64,000 bases of DNA from Hirschia baltica ATCC 49814 (GTDB lineage: Bacteria > Pseudomonadota > Alphaproteobacteria > Caulobacterales > Hyphomonadaceae). The notes beneath the pieces were generated by a model. That model did no database searches, was not told where the DNA came from, and was given only the letters and a program-made list of their open reading frames with translations. Of this stretch, positions 1 to 8,828 are shown one piece after another (positions within the stretch are counted from its first letter, which is position 1; each line of letters opens with the position of its first letter). The stretch lies in NCBI RefSeq assembly GCF_000023785.1, contig NC_012982.1, positions 62,001-126,000 of the forward strand, in the 5' to 3' direction. The position numbers and the translations under genes are program-made.

Positions 1-653
1 TTTGCGCCATGTTCAATAAGCTCTTGCGGTGAACACGGAACATCATCAGCGACATTATATATTCTACCGGGATTTGGCTTGGCGATTGAGCGCGCCAAAA
101 GATCTGCAATATCTTCTACATGTGCACGAGAAAAAATCTGGCCTTGTTTGATAATACGGCGGGATTTGCCCGATCTGATGCGGTCAAATGTGGATCGTCC
201 GGGGCCGTAAATTCCGGGTAGACGAAATATGTGCGCGCCTATATCTTGCCATTGTCTTTCCGCAATAGCGCGATTTTTTGCTTCGGTGCTTAACGGTTTT
301 ATTGGCGTTTCTTCAAATGCCCAACCACCACCTAAATCTCCGTAAACACCGGTGGAAGACAAAAATCCTATCCATGTTTTTGATCCGAAACAATTTTTCA
401 GTTGATCTAACTGAGCAAAAACCGGGCATGTTTTGTCGTTTGGCGGAACCGAAATAAGGACTGCATCTGCCTGTGGTGGGCGAAATTGCGGATCAGGCCA
501 TGTCAGTAGACGGACGTTTTTATTTTCGGGATCAAAATTCGTTTCGGGGTCGCGATTTGTGCCAATTATTTTCCATTTCGAAACCGAAACGTTTTTCGCA
601 AGGTATTTTGCGGTATAGCCATATCCAAAACACATTAACGTTCTAACAGTCAT
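1..653 (-). CDS. NAD-dependent epimerase/dehydratase-like protein, 3' end beyond window
   Basis: The gene runs off the left edge, so only the first 217 codons are visible. The start is the ATG whose complement lies at 651-653, giving a protein that begins MTVRTLMCFGYGYTAKYLA. The glycine-rich turn (FGYGYTAKYL) is a Rossmann NAD(P)-binding loop of the GYGYxA type seen in the YeeZ-like epimerase group. Further on, SSTGVYGD around residue 105 resembles the Ser/Tyr active-site region of extended SDRs, and RLPGIYGPGRS and a VEDIADLL stretch are typical sugar-nucleotide epimerase signatures. The substrate is unknown. It is divergent from the TPR gene, with only 67 bp between the starts. Confidence 0.8.
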   Translation of the reverse strand, partial: MTVRTLMCFGYGYTAKYLAKNVSVSKWKIIGTNRDPETNFDPENKNVRLLTWPDPQFRPPQADAVLISVPPNDKTCPVFAQLDQLKNCFGSKTWIGFLSSTGVYGDLGGGWAFEETPIKPLSTEAKNRAIAERQWQDIGAHIFRLPGIYGPGRSTFDRIRSGKSRRIIKQGQIFSRAHVEDIADLLARSIAKPNPGRIYNVADDVPCSPQELIEHGA

Positions 654-720
654 GTCATTTGTACCTTCGGGATTGAGCGCGTAGAGTGTGCGTAATATCT
701 TGCTTCAGGAGTAAGCCGCT

Positions 721-1383
721 ATGATCGCCTTCGTCCAGTCTAGTCTGGTATCAGTTTTTATGATGCTAGATGCATCATCACAATATGCGGAAAGAGAAGT
801 CGAGCGGCTTGAGGCATGTATTAGCAAATTGGATACATCTCCTGCTGATGCATATGAAGACGGTCTTGCATGGATGGCTGAAACTAATCGCGCCCGTGCC
901 AGACATTGCGTTGCCCTTGCTTTGATAGAATTGGGGCATCTGGAAGAGGGTGCTATTCGGCTTGAAGATTTGGCAAATGCCACAGATGGCGGCACCATAC
1001 AGGACCGTGCTGTTTATTTGGCCCAATCAGGTAATGCTTGGCTGATTGCGCATCGCTATGAAGCGGCGGAGCTAACTTTGAGTAATGCTATTCGCTTATC
1101 CCCTTCTGATCCTGAATTATATAAAGATCGAGCCCGCGCCCGCGTGATGCTCAAGCAATGGTTAGGGGTGGATTCAGATGCGACCGAGGCGTTGGCGTTA
1201 GATCAAAATGATCTTGATGCATTGAAAATGCGCATAAAAGCACGGCTGGGATTGAATGAATTAGACCTAGCTGAAAAAGATCTGAAAGTGGCTATGTATT
1301 TAGCGCCAAAAGACATTGATGTTTTGGTGCTGCGCGGAGAAGTGCGCGATGCCCTCCGTAAAAGCGGGAATACGCACCGATAG
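721..1383 (+). CDS. Tetratricopeptide-repeat protein
   Basis: 220 residues. A good ribosome-binding site (CAGGAG) sits 8 nt before the ATG. The first ~23 residues are fairly hydrophobic and could be a weak signal peptide ending in SSQYA, but this is uncertain. From about residue 95 onward there are TPR-like helical pairs with the usual small/aromatic spacing (residues ~100-135, ~135-168 and ~170-205, the last containing LDLAEKDLKVAMYLAPKD). TPRs mediate protein-protein contacts; no enzymatic domain is visible. The gene stands alone and is followed by a strong intrinsic terminator. Its function is unknown. Confidence 0.75.
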   Translation: MIAFVQSSLVSVFMMLDASSQYAEREVERLEACISKLDTSPADAYEDGLAWMAETNRARARHCVALALIELGHLEEGAIRLEDLANATDGGTIQDRAVYLAQSGNAWLIAHRYEAAELTLSNAIRLSPSDPELYKDRARARVMLKQWLGVDSDATEALALDQNDLDALKMRIKARLGLNELDLAEKDLKVAMYLAPKDIDVLVLRGEVRDALRKSGNTHR

Positions 1384-1423
1384 GTGAGAGTTTTGTAATG
1401 CGCTAGATAATCAGAGCAAAAAG

Positions 1424-1457
1424 AAAGGCGACTTCGAAAGAAGCCGCCTTTTTTATT
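1424..1457. terminator. Bidirectional intrinsic terminator
   Basis: The stem AAGGCG-A-CTTC / GAAG-C-CGCCTT has a GAAA loop and one A-C mismatch. T runs lie on the plus strand after the right arm and, more weakly, on the minus strand. It lies between the convergent TPR gene and FKBP gene and can serve both. Confidence 0.8.
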
Positions 1458-1477
1458 TGTGTCGTTTTATATCACTG

Positions 1478-2779
1478 TTAGTCAGCGCGTTGAACACCGC
1501 CAAGAGCGACTTCGAACATCAGGTCTGCTTTAGCTGGGATAACCGGTGGGCGTCCAGCTTCACCATAGGCTAGCTCGTATGGGATATACATCATCCAACG
1601 GTCGCCTGGTTTCATCAATTGGAGGCCTTCAACCCAACCTGGGATCAGACGACCAGCTGGAAATTGAGCGGACTCGCCGCGCTGGAAGGAAGAGTCAAAC
1701 ATGCTTCCGTCTGATGCTAGGCGACCTTCGTAGTGAACATCTACCATGTCTTGCGGACGTGGGCTGACACCATCTGGATCACCAGATTCTAGGATGACAT
1801 ATTGCAAGCCGCTTTCTGTCTTGATGACTTCTTCGGCATCGCTAGGCCAATCTGAATATTTTGCCCAAGCTGCTTCATCTGACTTTGGTGTGACGCGAAC
1901 GTCTTTCAGGTGAAGCATGAACATCAAGTCTGTGTTTGGTGGAATAGCGCCGCCGGCACCGTCTTCGCCATAAGCGAGATCAGCTGGTACATAAAGCATC
2001 CATTCATCACCAGGTTTCATCAGTTGCAGTGCTTCAACCCAACCTGGGATAAGACCACCAGCTGGGAAAACAGCAGGCTCACCGCGATCAAATGAAGAGT
2101 CAAATTTTTGACCATTTGTAGCAAGACGTCCATCGTAATGAGCAACGACTTGATCTGATGGTGTCGGGCTTATGCCGTTTTCATCACCAGATTTAAGGAT
2201 GATGTATTGTAAGCCGGTATCAGTTTTTACAACTTCGTCTGAATCTGTTGGCCATTGTGCGTATTTTGACCAGATTGTCTCGTCTACTTTGATTGGCTTT
2301 GGGCCTTCGATAACGTCTTCAAGAGAGACGCGGAATACAAGGTCTGCATTTGGCGGGATGTCACCACCTGCGCCGTGTTGGCCATATCCTAGGTCTGACG
2401 GAATGAAAACCATCCACTCATCGCCGGGCGTCATAAGTTGAAGTGCTTCTACCCAGCCCGGGATTAAACCACCAGCTGGAAAAGTAGCCGGTGAACCGCG
2501 ATCATAGGATGAGTCAAATTTCTTGCCACCCTCTGCGAGACGACCGTCATAGTGAACTACAACTTGGTCGGTTGGGAGAGGGTTGATGCCGTCTTTATCG
2601 CCAGATTTAAGGACGATATATTGCAGCCCGCTTTCTGTTTTGATGATGTCTGAACGGGATTCATCCCAAGGTAAGGCGGTTGCAAATGGATCAGTCAAAG
2701 ATATCTCCGAGGATTGAGTGTCAGAGCAAGCTGCGACGAAGCAAACAGCGAGCAGACTAAGTATAAAGCGTTTCAGCAT
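1478..2779 (-). CDS. Lipoprotein with three tandem FKBP-type peptidyl-prolyl isomerase domains
   Basis: 433 residues. The N-terminus is a lipoprotein signal (LLAVCFVAAC) with the lipidated Cys at 18, so the protein is membrane-anchored in the periplasm. Three FKBP domains follow at about residues 45-156, 183-294 and 317-428. Each carries the family blocks GLQY, V(V/A/D)HY(D/E)GRLA, KFDSS or MFDSS, GLIPGWVE(A/G)LQLM or RLIPGWVEGLQLM, and PPNADL-like. They are joined by short linkers of the form W-(S/A)KY-(A/S)-(Q/D)WP. FKBPs catalyse prolyl cis-trans isomerisation and often act as chaperones; Mip/FkpA-type periplasmic members usually have one catalytic domain. The repeats are clearly related but divergent, so the triplication is not recent. 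The gene is monocistronic and ends at the shared terminator. Confidence 0.93.
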   Translation of the reverse strand: MLKRFILSLLAVCFVAACSDTQSSEISLTDPFATALPWDESRSDIIKTESGLQYIVLKSGDKDGINPLPTDQVVVHYDGRLAEGGKKFDSSYDRGSPATFPAGGLIPGWVEALQLMTPGDEWMVFIPSDLGYGQHGAGGDIPPNADLVFRVSLEDVIEGPKPIKVDETIWSKYAQWPTDSDEVVKTDTGLQYIILKSGDENGISPTPSDQVVAHYDGRLATNGQKFDSSFDRGEPAVFPAGGLIPGWVEALQLMKPGDEWMLYVPADLAYGEDGAGGAIPPNTDLMFMLHLKDVRVTPKSDEAAWAKYSDWPSDAEEVIKTESGLQYVILESGDPDGVSPRPQDMVDVHYEGRLASDGSMFDSSFQRGESAQFPAGRLIPGWVEGLQLMKPGDRWMMYIPYELAYGEAGRPPVIPAKADLMFEVALGGVQRAD

Positions 2780-2885
2780 GAATGGGTCTTTCCTGCTGGA
2801 TTAAGATTATGTGGGTGTTAGCAAACAATCTGAATAGACAAAAGGGCCTGTTTCATTTGGATATGTTAAGTATGATTCAGGTTTG

Positions 2886-2926
2886 GCGAGAGAATATCTA
2901 TAATTTGATTCTATTCTCTCGCTTTT
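2886..2926. terminator. Hairpin downstream of ilvA (possible terminator)
   Basis: Perfect 10-bp arms (GCGAGAGAAT / ATTCTCTCGC) enclose a 17-nt AT-rich loop. The T tract (TTTTAT) lies on the plus-strand side. On the minus strand, which ilvA would need, no U tract follows, so its role as the ilvA terminator is uncertain. Confidence 0.45.
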
Positions 2927-2934
2927 ATCACAAG

Positions 2935-4161
2935 CTAGTCTTGTGAGCGTGGTGGGAAACCTGCTCTGGACAAAGCATCTACGATGTCCTGCGTGTGTTG
3001 CGCGTCGCGTGTTTCGATCAAAATATCAAATTCGGCGCCTTTGGCAGGCACATCCAGTGCTATTCGATTGTGAGCCACTTCGATTATGTTGGCGCCGCCT
3101 TCACCAATGATACGGGACACATCGGCAAGCAAGCCCGGATTGTCACCGCCAACCATACGAATAGAGGCTAAGCGTTTTTCACGTACAAGCGAGCGCGTTA
3201 AAACGGATGCGAGCAAACGTGTATCAATATTTCCGCCACATACAACAAGACCGACACGGCGACCGGAGAATTTTTGCGGGTAGGCGAGTAGGGCCGCTAA
3301 ACCAGCGGCGCCGGCACCTTCAGCAACAGTTTTCTCAACTGTCGCAAGCAATGTAATCGCACGTTCAAGATGCTCTTCTTCAACGAGCAATACCTCGTCC
3401 ATCATCTCGCGGCAGATAGCGGCACCGATTTCACCTACTTTTTTAACGGCGATACCTTCGGCAATCGTTGCGCCACCAACTTGGGCTTCTTCATTGCGCA
3501 TTTCAGCGGTCAAAGATGGGTACATGCTAGGTTCAACACCAACAATATGGATATCCGGGTTGATGTGTTTAGCGGCTACAGTCATGCCACCAATTAAACC
3601 ACCGCCTCCGACTGGAACGACAAGATATTCCAGATCTGGTTGATCCTCTAACATTTCCAAAGCTATTGTGCCTTGTCCAGCGACGACTTTGGCGTCGTCA
3701 TATGGGTGGATGAATGTGAGGCCTTCTTTTGCTTCCAATTCGCGCGCGTAGGCATCAGACTCAGTTAGCATTTCTCCGTGGAGGATGACCCGTGCACCAT
3801 AATTACGTGTATGCTCAACCTTCACAAAGGGAGTTGATTTGGGCATGACGATGGTTGCTGGAATACCTAAGCGGGCAGCATGATAGGCGACACCTTGGGC
3901 GTGATTTCCCGCAGACATCGCGACGACGCCGGCTTTTTTCTCAGCCTCAGTTAAGCTTTTTAGCTTGTTTAGCGCGCCGCGTTCTTTGAAAGCAGCCGTA
4001 AATTGGAGGTTTTCAAATTTAATCCAAATTTCCGCGCCGGTAATCTCTGACAATGTACGGGATTTACGCATTGGCGTGCGTTCCAGTTCGCCTTCCAGCT
4101 CTTTGGCTGCAGCTAATATGTCTTCATATGAGATTGTTTTTGCGTCGGTCACTTCATTCAT
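2935..4161 (-). CDS. ilvA: Threonine ammonia-lyase with C-terminal ACT domain
   Basis: 408 residues. This PLP enzyme deaminates L-threonine to 2-oxobutyrate, the first step toward isoleucine (EC 4.3.1.19). The PLP lysine is K59 in TAAFKERGAL, and a Gly-rich PLP-phosphate loop (PVGGGGLIGG) is near residue 190. A single ACT-like regulatory domain occupies about residues 330-403 (VGGDNPGLLADVSRIIGEGG). The short one-ACT form resembles the TdcB/threonine-dehydratase type common in alphaproteobacteria rather than the two-ACT E. coli IlvA, so a catabolic or dual role is possible. The gene stands alone. Confidence 0.92.
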   Translation of the reverse strand: MNEVTDAKTISYEDILAAAKELEGELERTPMRKSRTLSEITGAEIWIKFENLQFTAAFKERGALNKLKSLTEAEKKAGVVAMSAGNHAQGVAYHAARLGIPATIVMPKSTPFVKVEHTRNYGARVILHGEMLTESDAYARELEAKEGLTFIHPYDDAKVVAGQGTIALEMLEDQPDLEYLVVPVGGGGLIGGMTVAAKHINPDIHIVGVEPSMYPSLTAEMRNEEAQVGGATIAEGIAVKKVGEIGAAICREMMDEVLLVEEEHLERAITLLATVEKTVAEGAGAAGLAALLAYPQKFSGRRVGLVVCGGNIDTRLLASVLTRSLVREKRLASIRMVGGDNPGLLADVSRIIGEGGANIIEVAHNRIALDVPAKGAEFDILIETRDAQHTQDIVDALSRAGFPPRSQD

Positions 4162-4313
4162 ATCCTACAAGAAATTTTGCGGGACACTATGCGGCCTTTA
4201 GGTAAGCATCAACATATCAAATGGGGAGATTTGTTGTTTTTCACGCCTTAGGACGAAAAATTATAAATATTTTTGGCTTAAGCCGGAAATAACAGAAATA
4301 TTTTGCTTCTGGT

Positions 4314-5426
4314 TTATGCGTTTGAATTGTGCATACCGCGCATGACGTCCACACGACGCATGGCTTTGGCTGGCCAATCACTGACCGGTCCCAACGGCAT
4401 TGCCTCTACTGAAGCACGCAATTTATATTGAAGAGATCTGGAAAGTGTTGCGAGATTGGTAGATCCGACAAAACCAGGACCAGCGACTCGGGTTTGAGTG
4501 GCGAGGCTTTGTTTGAAGCGATAATCGCCCCCACCAAGATCCAGCATTTCATATCCTGCATCTGCCATAGCATGGATGGCTTCAGTGAATAATATTAATC
4601 CCGGTGAATAGCATTCATAATCTCTTGAATATCCGACAAACCAAGCATGAAGAACTTTGTCTAACTTCAGCGCGTAAAGGGCAGCGACAAGTTCACCATC
4701 TGATTTCAAGGTAAATAACTCACCTCCAAAACTTTCTTCGGAAATATCAAATGAATCTGAAATGATCTGACTAATCCAAGGCTTTGACATGACGTCAACG
4801 GAGTTTGTTCTTTTCCATTGATCGCGTTTCCATTGCATCAAAGTTTCAAAATCAGATTTATTGTGAGTGAAAGCGTCAAATGTTACATTTTTGCATTCAG
4901 ATTTCATTTTGCGGAATTTTTTCCGTGTGCGTTTGATAACGCTGGAACCAGATGCGCGCTTTGCTTCTTGATAGCCTTCCCAACCAGATGAGAGATCGAC
5001 CAACATGCCTGAATCTTCAGATTTGATGTGGGGTGCGCAGCAGGCGTGGCCGTCGGTCAGGCCAGTAAAATCTATACGTTGAACATTAAGGGCATCCAAA
5101 GCGAGGCGTGGGTCAAATTTGGTGTCGTTTCCAGCAATGTAACACTGATAATCACAGATTGGGCCGCCCAATGGCAATGCAGCATGTCCATTTAAACGTT
5201 GAGCAGGTAAGAATCCGACGGGTTTTGAATCTCTTGTGAAGACAACAACTTTAGAGTCAGCTCGTGAACGATTTACAAGCTTTGCCCAACTTGGTGAAAG
5301 ATAGGGACTTCTTAAAGCAGGATTCTCAGACAGGATTCTATGCCAAGCATTCAGCTCGTCTCTTGTCAAATCACTCGGCGATACGCAGTGTGCTTTCACA
5401 ACTAACGGTCCTACATCAAACCACAT
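4314..5426 (-). CDS. BioF2/FemAB-like GNAT-fold acyltransferase
   Basis: 370 residues. It has a tandem GNAT-like architecture. The C-terminal half (about residues 150-335) contains KRTRKKFRKM, LMQWKRDQWKRT, GELVAALYAL and EMLDLGGGDYRFK, which match the BioF2-like acetyltransferase (GNAT_6/CelD) domain. Such enzymes acylate sugars or peptides in envelope or exopolysaccharide synthesis. In Caulobacter the related HfsK acts in holdfast polysaccharide maturation, and a similar role is possible here, but the neighbours do not show a polysaccharide operon. An inverted repeat (5444-5463) lies 18 bp upstream of the start and may be an operator. Confidence 0.75.
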   Translation of the reverse strand: MWFDVGPLVVKAHCVSPSDLTRDELNAWHRILSENPALRSPYLSPSWAKLVNRSRADSKVVVFTRDSKPVGFLPAQRLNGHAALPLGGPICDYQCYIAGNDTKFDPRLALDALNVQRIDFTGLTDGHACCAPHIKSEDSGMLVDLSSGWEGYQEAKRASGSSVIKRTRKKFRKMKSECKNVTFDAFTHNKSDFETLMQWKRDQWKRTNSVDVMSKPWISQIISDSFDISEESFGGELFTLKSDGELVAALYALKLDKVLHAWFVGYSRDYECYSPGLILFTEAIHAMADAGYEMLDLGGGDYRFKQSLATQTRVAGPGFVGSTNLATLSRSLQYKLRASVEAMPLGPVSDWPAKAMRRVDVMRGMHNSNA

Positions 5427-5443
5427 CAGAATGCTCTTCTAAC

Positions 5444-5463
5444 TTCGCAAACAAACTTGCGAA
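5444..5463. promoter_or_regulatory. Inverted repeat, possible operator
   Basis: Perfect 7-bp arms TTCGCAA / TTGCGAA are separated by 6 bp. It lies 18 bp upstream of the acyltransferase start, in the range expected for a repressor site over the promoter. No regulator gene is adjacent. Confidence 0.4.
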
Positions 5464-5658
5464 ATTTGAACATAAATCAATAAGATGAGAATTCTATTTA
5501 GAGTACTCTATGAAATTTATGATAACTTTACTCTAACGGTTAAGTGAATATTTCTCAAATTATAAAATATTATCACTGTATTCAGTGGTTTATGAGAGTT
5601 TCTCAAGAAAAATAATACTTTTGAAGAGCATTTTTAATGGGTTTTACAATCACGTTTG

Positions 5659-7146
5659 TTATTGTGTGCGACCATTTTGCTCGACTTCATCACCATCGAC
5701 GATAATCTCTTCTTTGTTTTTACCTGTTTCTTCTTCAAGAGCAGGTTCAATGACTGCAAGATTTTCTGGAGGTTGAACCGGATTAGATTTTGTCGGAGAT
5801 GGCAACGCTATATGAGCAATGGTTTCCAATTCGCCGCCATAGGTTTCATATCTTGGGTGGATGAGTGAACCTGCATCTCCAAATGTGTAGACGAGGCGTG
5901 CCCAATCTTCATTGATGAAATTGAATGCACGACCATCTGGATCAATATCAGACCAATCGGCTTCTCTGGCTGCAGATGAAGCTAAACGTGACCATCTTGA
6001 TGCTTGTTCTACATCGCCGCGCCCGCCGACAATTGCCTCCATAAGCGTGCACAAGCGCGTGGTTTCACCTTCGCGAAGAACATGGCTGAGCGTTTCTTCG
6101 GCTTCGTCCCATTGGCCTTGAATCATAGCGGCTTCAACGAGTAAAATACGGCTTTCACGATGCGATGGATTAATGTGTGCAAGCGCATTTAAGCGTTTTG
6201 CACGTGCGGAAGTTGGTTCATTTGTTTTAAGATCACGCCATAGCAATGCCAGCGCTGGGTGGGGACGAATTCGCCATGCGCCTTCTATGCTTGCTTGTGC
6301 TTTGGATGCTTTGCCTGCTGCTAATTGTAAACTAGCAGCGATATAGGCGGCTGGCGGAAAACTAGGAGCCATACGTGCCGCATCTGCGGCTAGTCTTTCT
6401 GCTTTTTCGGGTGCTTTTTGGCGAATGCGAGAAGCTTGAGCAGTATGAAGAACAGCGCGCCGGCGGCGAGCCACCTCTAAATCAATGGATTTGCGCTTTT
6501 CACCAATGGTCAGTGTTTCATTTGCCGATTCCCAATCAGCCGCTTTAGTTTGTAGTTCAAACAATGTGCTAAAAGGCCAGCTAGCATTGGATTTGAGAGA
6601 TAAAGCCTTACGTGTGTGAGTTTCTGCGCCGCGAAGGTCGCCGCGTTGAATTGCGGCCGCTGCAAGGCCTCGCAGGCCAACTAACTCGGCCCCTTTTTCA
6701 CGGGAGAGATCGCTATAGGCATGTTCAGCATCACTCCAGTCGCCATTGGCTTCTGCGGCGCGCGCTGCCAGCAGATAGGAAAGTTTGCGATCACTAGCAT
6801 CTGATTTTGCGAGATTGGTCGATTTGCGTGCTTTTTTTAAAGCATCGATTGAATCTCCACCTTCGGCTGCGATCAGACCATCAGCCAGAGCATTGCGTGC
6901 TTTCCCAAATCTGGCGCGCTTTGCGCTTCTGTTTAATGCAAATGGAATGCGAAGGATCGTTGAAAGAACATACCAACCAACGGCAACCAAGGCACCTGTG
7001 ACAATCACCAAAATACCAGCTGTGTAGCGAGACATGCCATATTCAGCGCCATTGAAAGCAATCGAGACGTCATCTGGTGCGTTAAAGGCGTATGTAACAG
7101 CAGCGATCGTCAGGATAACAACGGCTAGCAATATGACTATTCGCAT
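5659..7146 (-). CDS. hemY: HemY-type inner-membrane TPR protein
   Basis: 495 residues. It has the HemY_N architecture: two N-terminal transmembrane segments (about residues 1-20 and 42-66), a basic stretch (RSAKRARFGKAR), then a long run of TPR-like helices to about residue 430, and an acidic C-terminal tail. Despite the name, this family is distinct from the protoporphyrinogen oxidase HemY of Bacillus; its exact role in heme synthesis is unsettled. It is the last gene of hemC-hemD-mic60-hemY, starting 5 bp after mic60 stops, which supports co-transcription. Confidence 0.88.
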   Translation of the reverse strand: MRIVILLAVVILTIAAVTYAFNAPDDVSIAFNGAEYGMSRYTAGILVIVTGALVAVGWYVLSTILRIPFALNRSAKRARFGKARNALADGLIAAEGGDSIDALKKARKSTNLAKSDASDRKLSYLLAARAAEANGDWSDAEHAYSDLSREKGAELVGLRGLAAAAIQRGDLRGAETHTRKALSLKSNASWPFSTLFELQTKAADWESANETLTIGEKRKSIDLEVARRRRAVLHTAQASRIRQKAPEKAERLAADAARMAPSFPPAAYIAASLQLAAGKASKAQASIEGAWRIRPHPALALLWRDLKTNEPTSARAKRLNALAHINPSHRESRILLVEAAMIQGQWDEAEETLSHVLREGETTRLCTLMEAIVGGRGDVEQASRWSRLASSAAREADWSDIDPDGRAFNFINEDWARLVYTFGDAGSLIHPRYETYGGELETIAHIALPSPTKSNPVQPPENLAVIEPALEEETGKNKEEIIVDGDEVEQNGRTQ

Positions 7147-7151
7147 AATGT

Positions 7152-8771
7152 TTACTGACCTTCTTCGCTGGCAACCGTTTTATTGGCTGTTTCTGGGGTT
7201 GGTTCTGGAGAAATTGTATCTGTTTCCAGACCTTCAGGTGGCATAATAACGCCAACTTGTTCGAGAATATCTTTTTTAATGGCGTCTGAAAGTTGATCAA
7301 AGGCCAAACGTCTTTGAGCGCCTTCGAGCCAGTCTTCTATTTCTAACGCTAAAGGGCCATCAATATCTTTGGCATTTTGAACAACTTCGTCCATTTTGCT
7401 TGCTTTTAAGGCATTGGAGATGTTTTGAAGTCGTCCGGCATTATCGATTTTTTCTCCTTCAGTGCGTTTCACGGAGACGACACCGCCAAGCGCATTGCGT
7501 GCCCAGTCCCACCCGTCATTTTCCTGAGAGGCGGATGCTTTTTTGACGAGGCTAGCTTCCATTTCTTTAAAAGCAGAGGACAATTGCTCGATTGAAGGTA
7601 CGCCGCGCCGCGCAATGTTTTCTAACTGTTTCACATTGTCGTTATTTGGCATAGCTTGTGAAAGGTCGGTCCAAGCTTGGAAGAAGGGTTTTCCTCGTGA
7701 AGATTTTGCTTCGAGTTTGGTCATTGCAATAGAGGCACTTGAAATTGACGCTTGAGATTGTTCGAGGCTTGAGCGCTCTAATTGTGCCTTTGCAGATGCA
7801 GTGATTTTTTCACTGCGTAATTCTTCAATATCAGCTTCGACGCTTTTGACGGCTTTTTGAGTTTGAGTGAGGCCAAGATTTAAAGCGCGAATAGCGTCAG
7901 ATCGTGCCTGCATGGCTTTTTTCAAGCTAGCTTCGGCGGCTTCAACTTTGTTTAGCCTTTGAGTGAGGGTTGAAATATCTTCACTTGAGAGCTGGTTTGG
8001 TAGGTTGGTTGACGCGATACCGTCTTCATCACCGCCAGAAGCTGCCAAGTGAGATTCGAGTACGTCCATGCGCGTAATAAGCGAGCGTAGTGCAGCTAGG
8101 CGGCTTGGTTGAGTAGGTGATGTATCTGATGCGACAGTTTCAGTGGTTTCTGTGTCAGCATTAGGTGCCGTCTCAGATCCGTTTTGAGTTTCTGTAAGTG
8201 CAGTTTCAGCGTTTGTTTCGGGTTCTGCGGTTATAGATGCGTCATTTAGAAATAATTCTAAATTAGAGGTGAGAAGAGATAGCTCTTCTCGCATTGAAAT
8301 TTCACTTTCGATACGTTCATCCAAGATAGCATTGACGCTAGCAATTGATGAGGTTTGCTTGGCTTCAAGCTCTGATATGCTTCCCGTTATTTTTTGGACG
8401 CGGTCATTTAAATCGTTTTGTAGAGTTTCAACTTTAACGATTTGATTTTTTACTTCGGCGGGCGCAAATTTTGCGGTATCCATGCCGCTAGATCCAGTGG
8501 CCACCATAGAAATAGCAGCCCCGATAATCGCAGAAAAAGCGCCTGTCGTTAGAAGCGCTCCCCAACCGGGGCCTGATTTTTCGACTGTTTCTCTTGGTTC
8601 AAAAGGGGTTTTGTCGTCTACGATGACATTGTCAAATTCAGCATCAATTGGGTCTTTTGCAGACGAAGGTGTATTTTCGGAAACAGGTGAAGCAGTCTCG
8701 GGCTGAGTTTTGTCATCAGGGCCATCGGAATTGTTGTTTTTTGAATCCGAAGTATCGTTCATCTCTATCAT
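7152..8771 (-). CDS. Mitofilin/Mic60-like inner-membrane protein
   Basis: 539 residues. An acidic, disordered N-terminus (residues 1-66) precedes one transmembrane helix (about 71-93), a long Ala/Glu/Lys/Gln-rich coiled coil (about 100-360), and a C-terminal conserved region (about 375-510) with NNDNVKQLENIARRGVPSIE and WARNALGGVVSVKR, which matches alphaproteobacterial Mic60 (COG4223). Mic60 homologues shape membranes and are found in the heme operon of alphaproteobacteria, as here. Two in-frame ATGs (8771 and 8762) follow an AGGA sequence; the first is used here. The start is therefore uncertain by three residues. Confidence 0.88.
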   Translation of the reverse strand: MIEMNDTSDSKNNNSDGPDDKTQPETASPVSENTPSSAKDPIDAEFDNVIVDDKTPFEPRETVEKSGPGWGALLTTGAFSAIIGAAISMVATGSSGMDTAKFAPAEVKNQIVKVETLQNDLNDRVQKITGSISELEAKQTSSIASVNAILDERIESEISMREELSLLTSNLELFLNDASITAEPETNAETALTETQNGSETAPNADTETTETVASDTSPTQPSRLAALRSLITRMDVLESHLAASGGDEDGIASTNLPNQLSSEDISTLTQRLNKVEAAEASLKKAMQARSDAIRALNLGLTQTQKAVKSVEADIEELRSEKITASAKAQLERSSLEQSQASISSASIAMTKLEAKSSRGKPFFQAWTDLSQAMPNNDNVKQLENIARRGVPSIEQLSSAFKEMEASLVKKASASQENDGWDWARNALGGVVSVKRTEGEKIDNAGRLQNISNALKASKMDEVVQNAKDIDGPLALEIEDWLEGAQRRLAFDQLSDAIKKDILEQVGVIMPPEGLETDTISPEPTPETANKTVASEEGQ

Positions 8772-8828
8772 TTCTTCCTGCTTTGTCCCTCAATCCCATT
8801 CAATTAATGCGCCAGATTGGGCAATTAT

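Noticed and set aside
1478-2779. Recent tandem duplication artefact of the FKBP domains
   Set aside because: The three domains differ throughout their sequences, so this is an old, real architecture.
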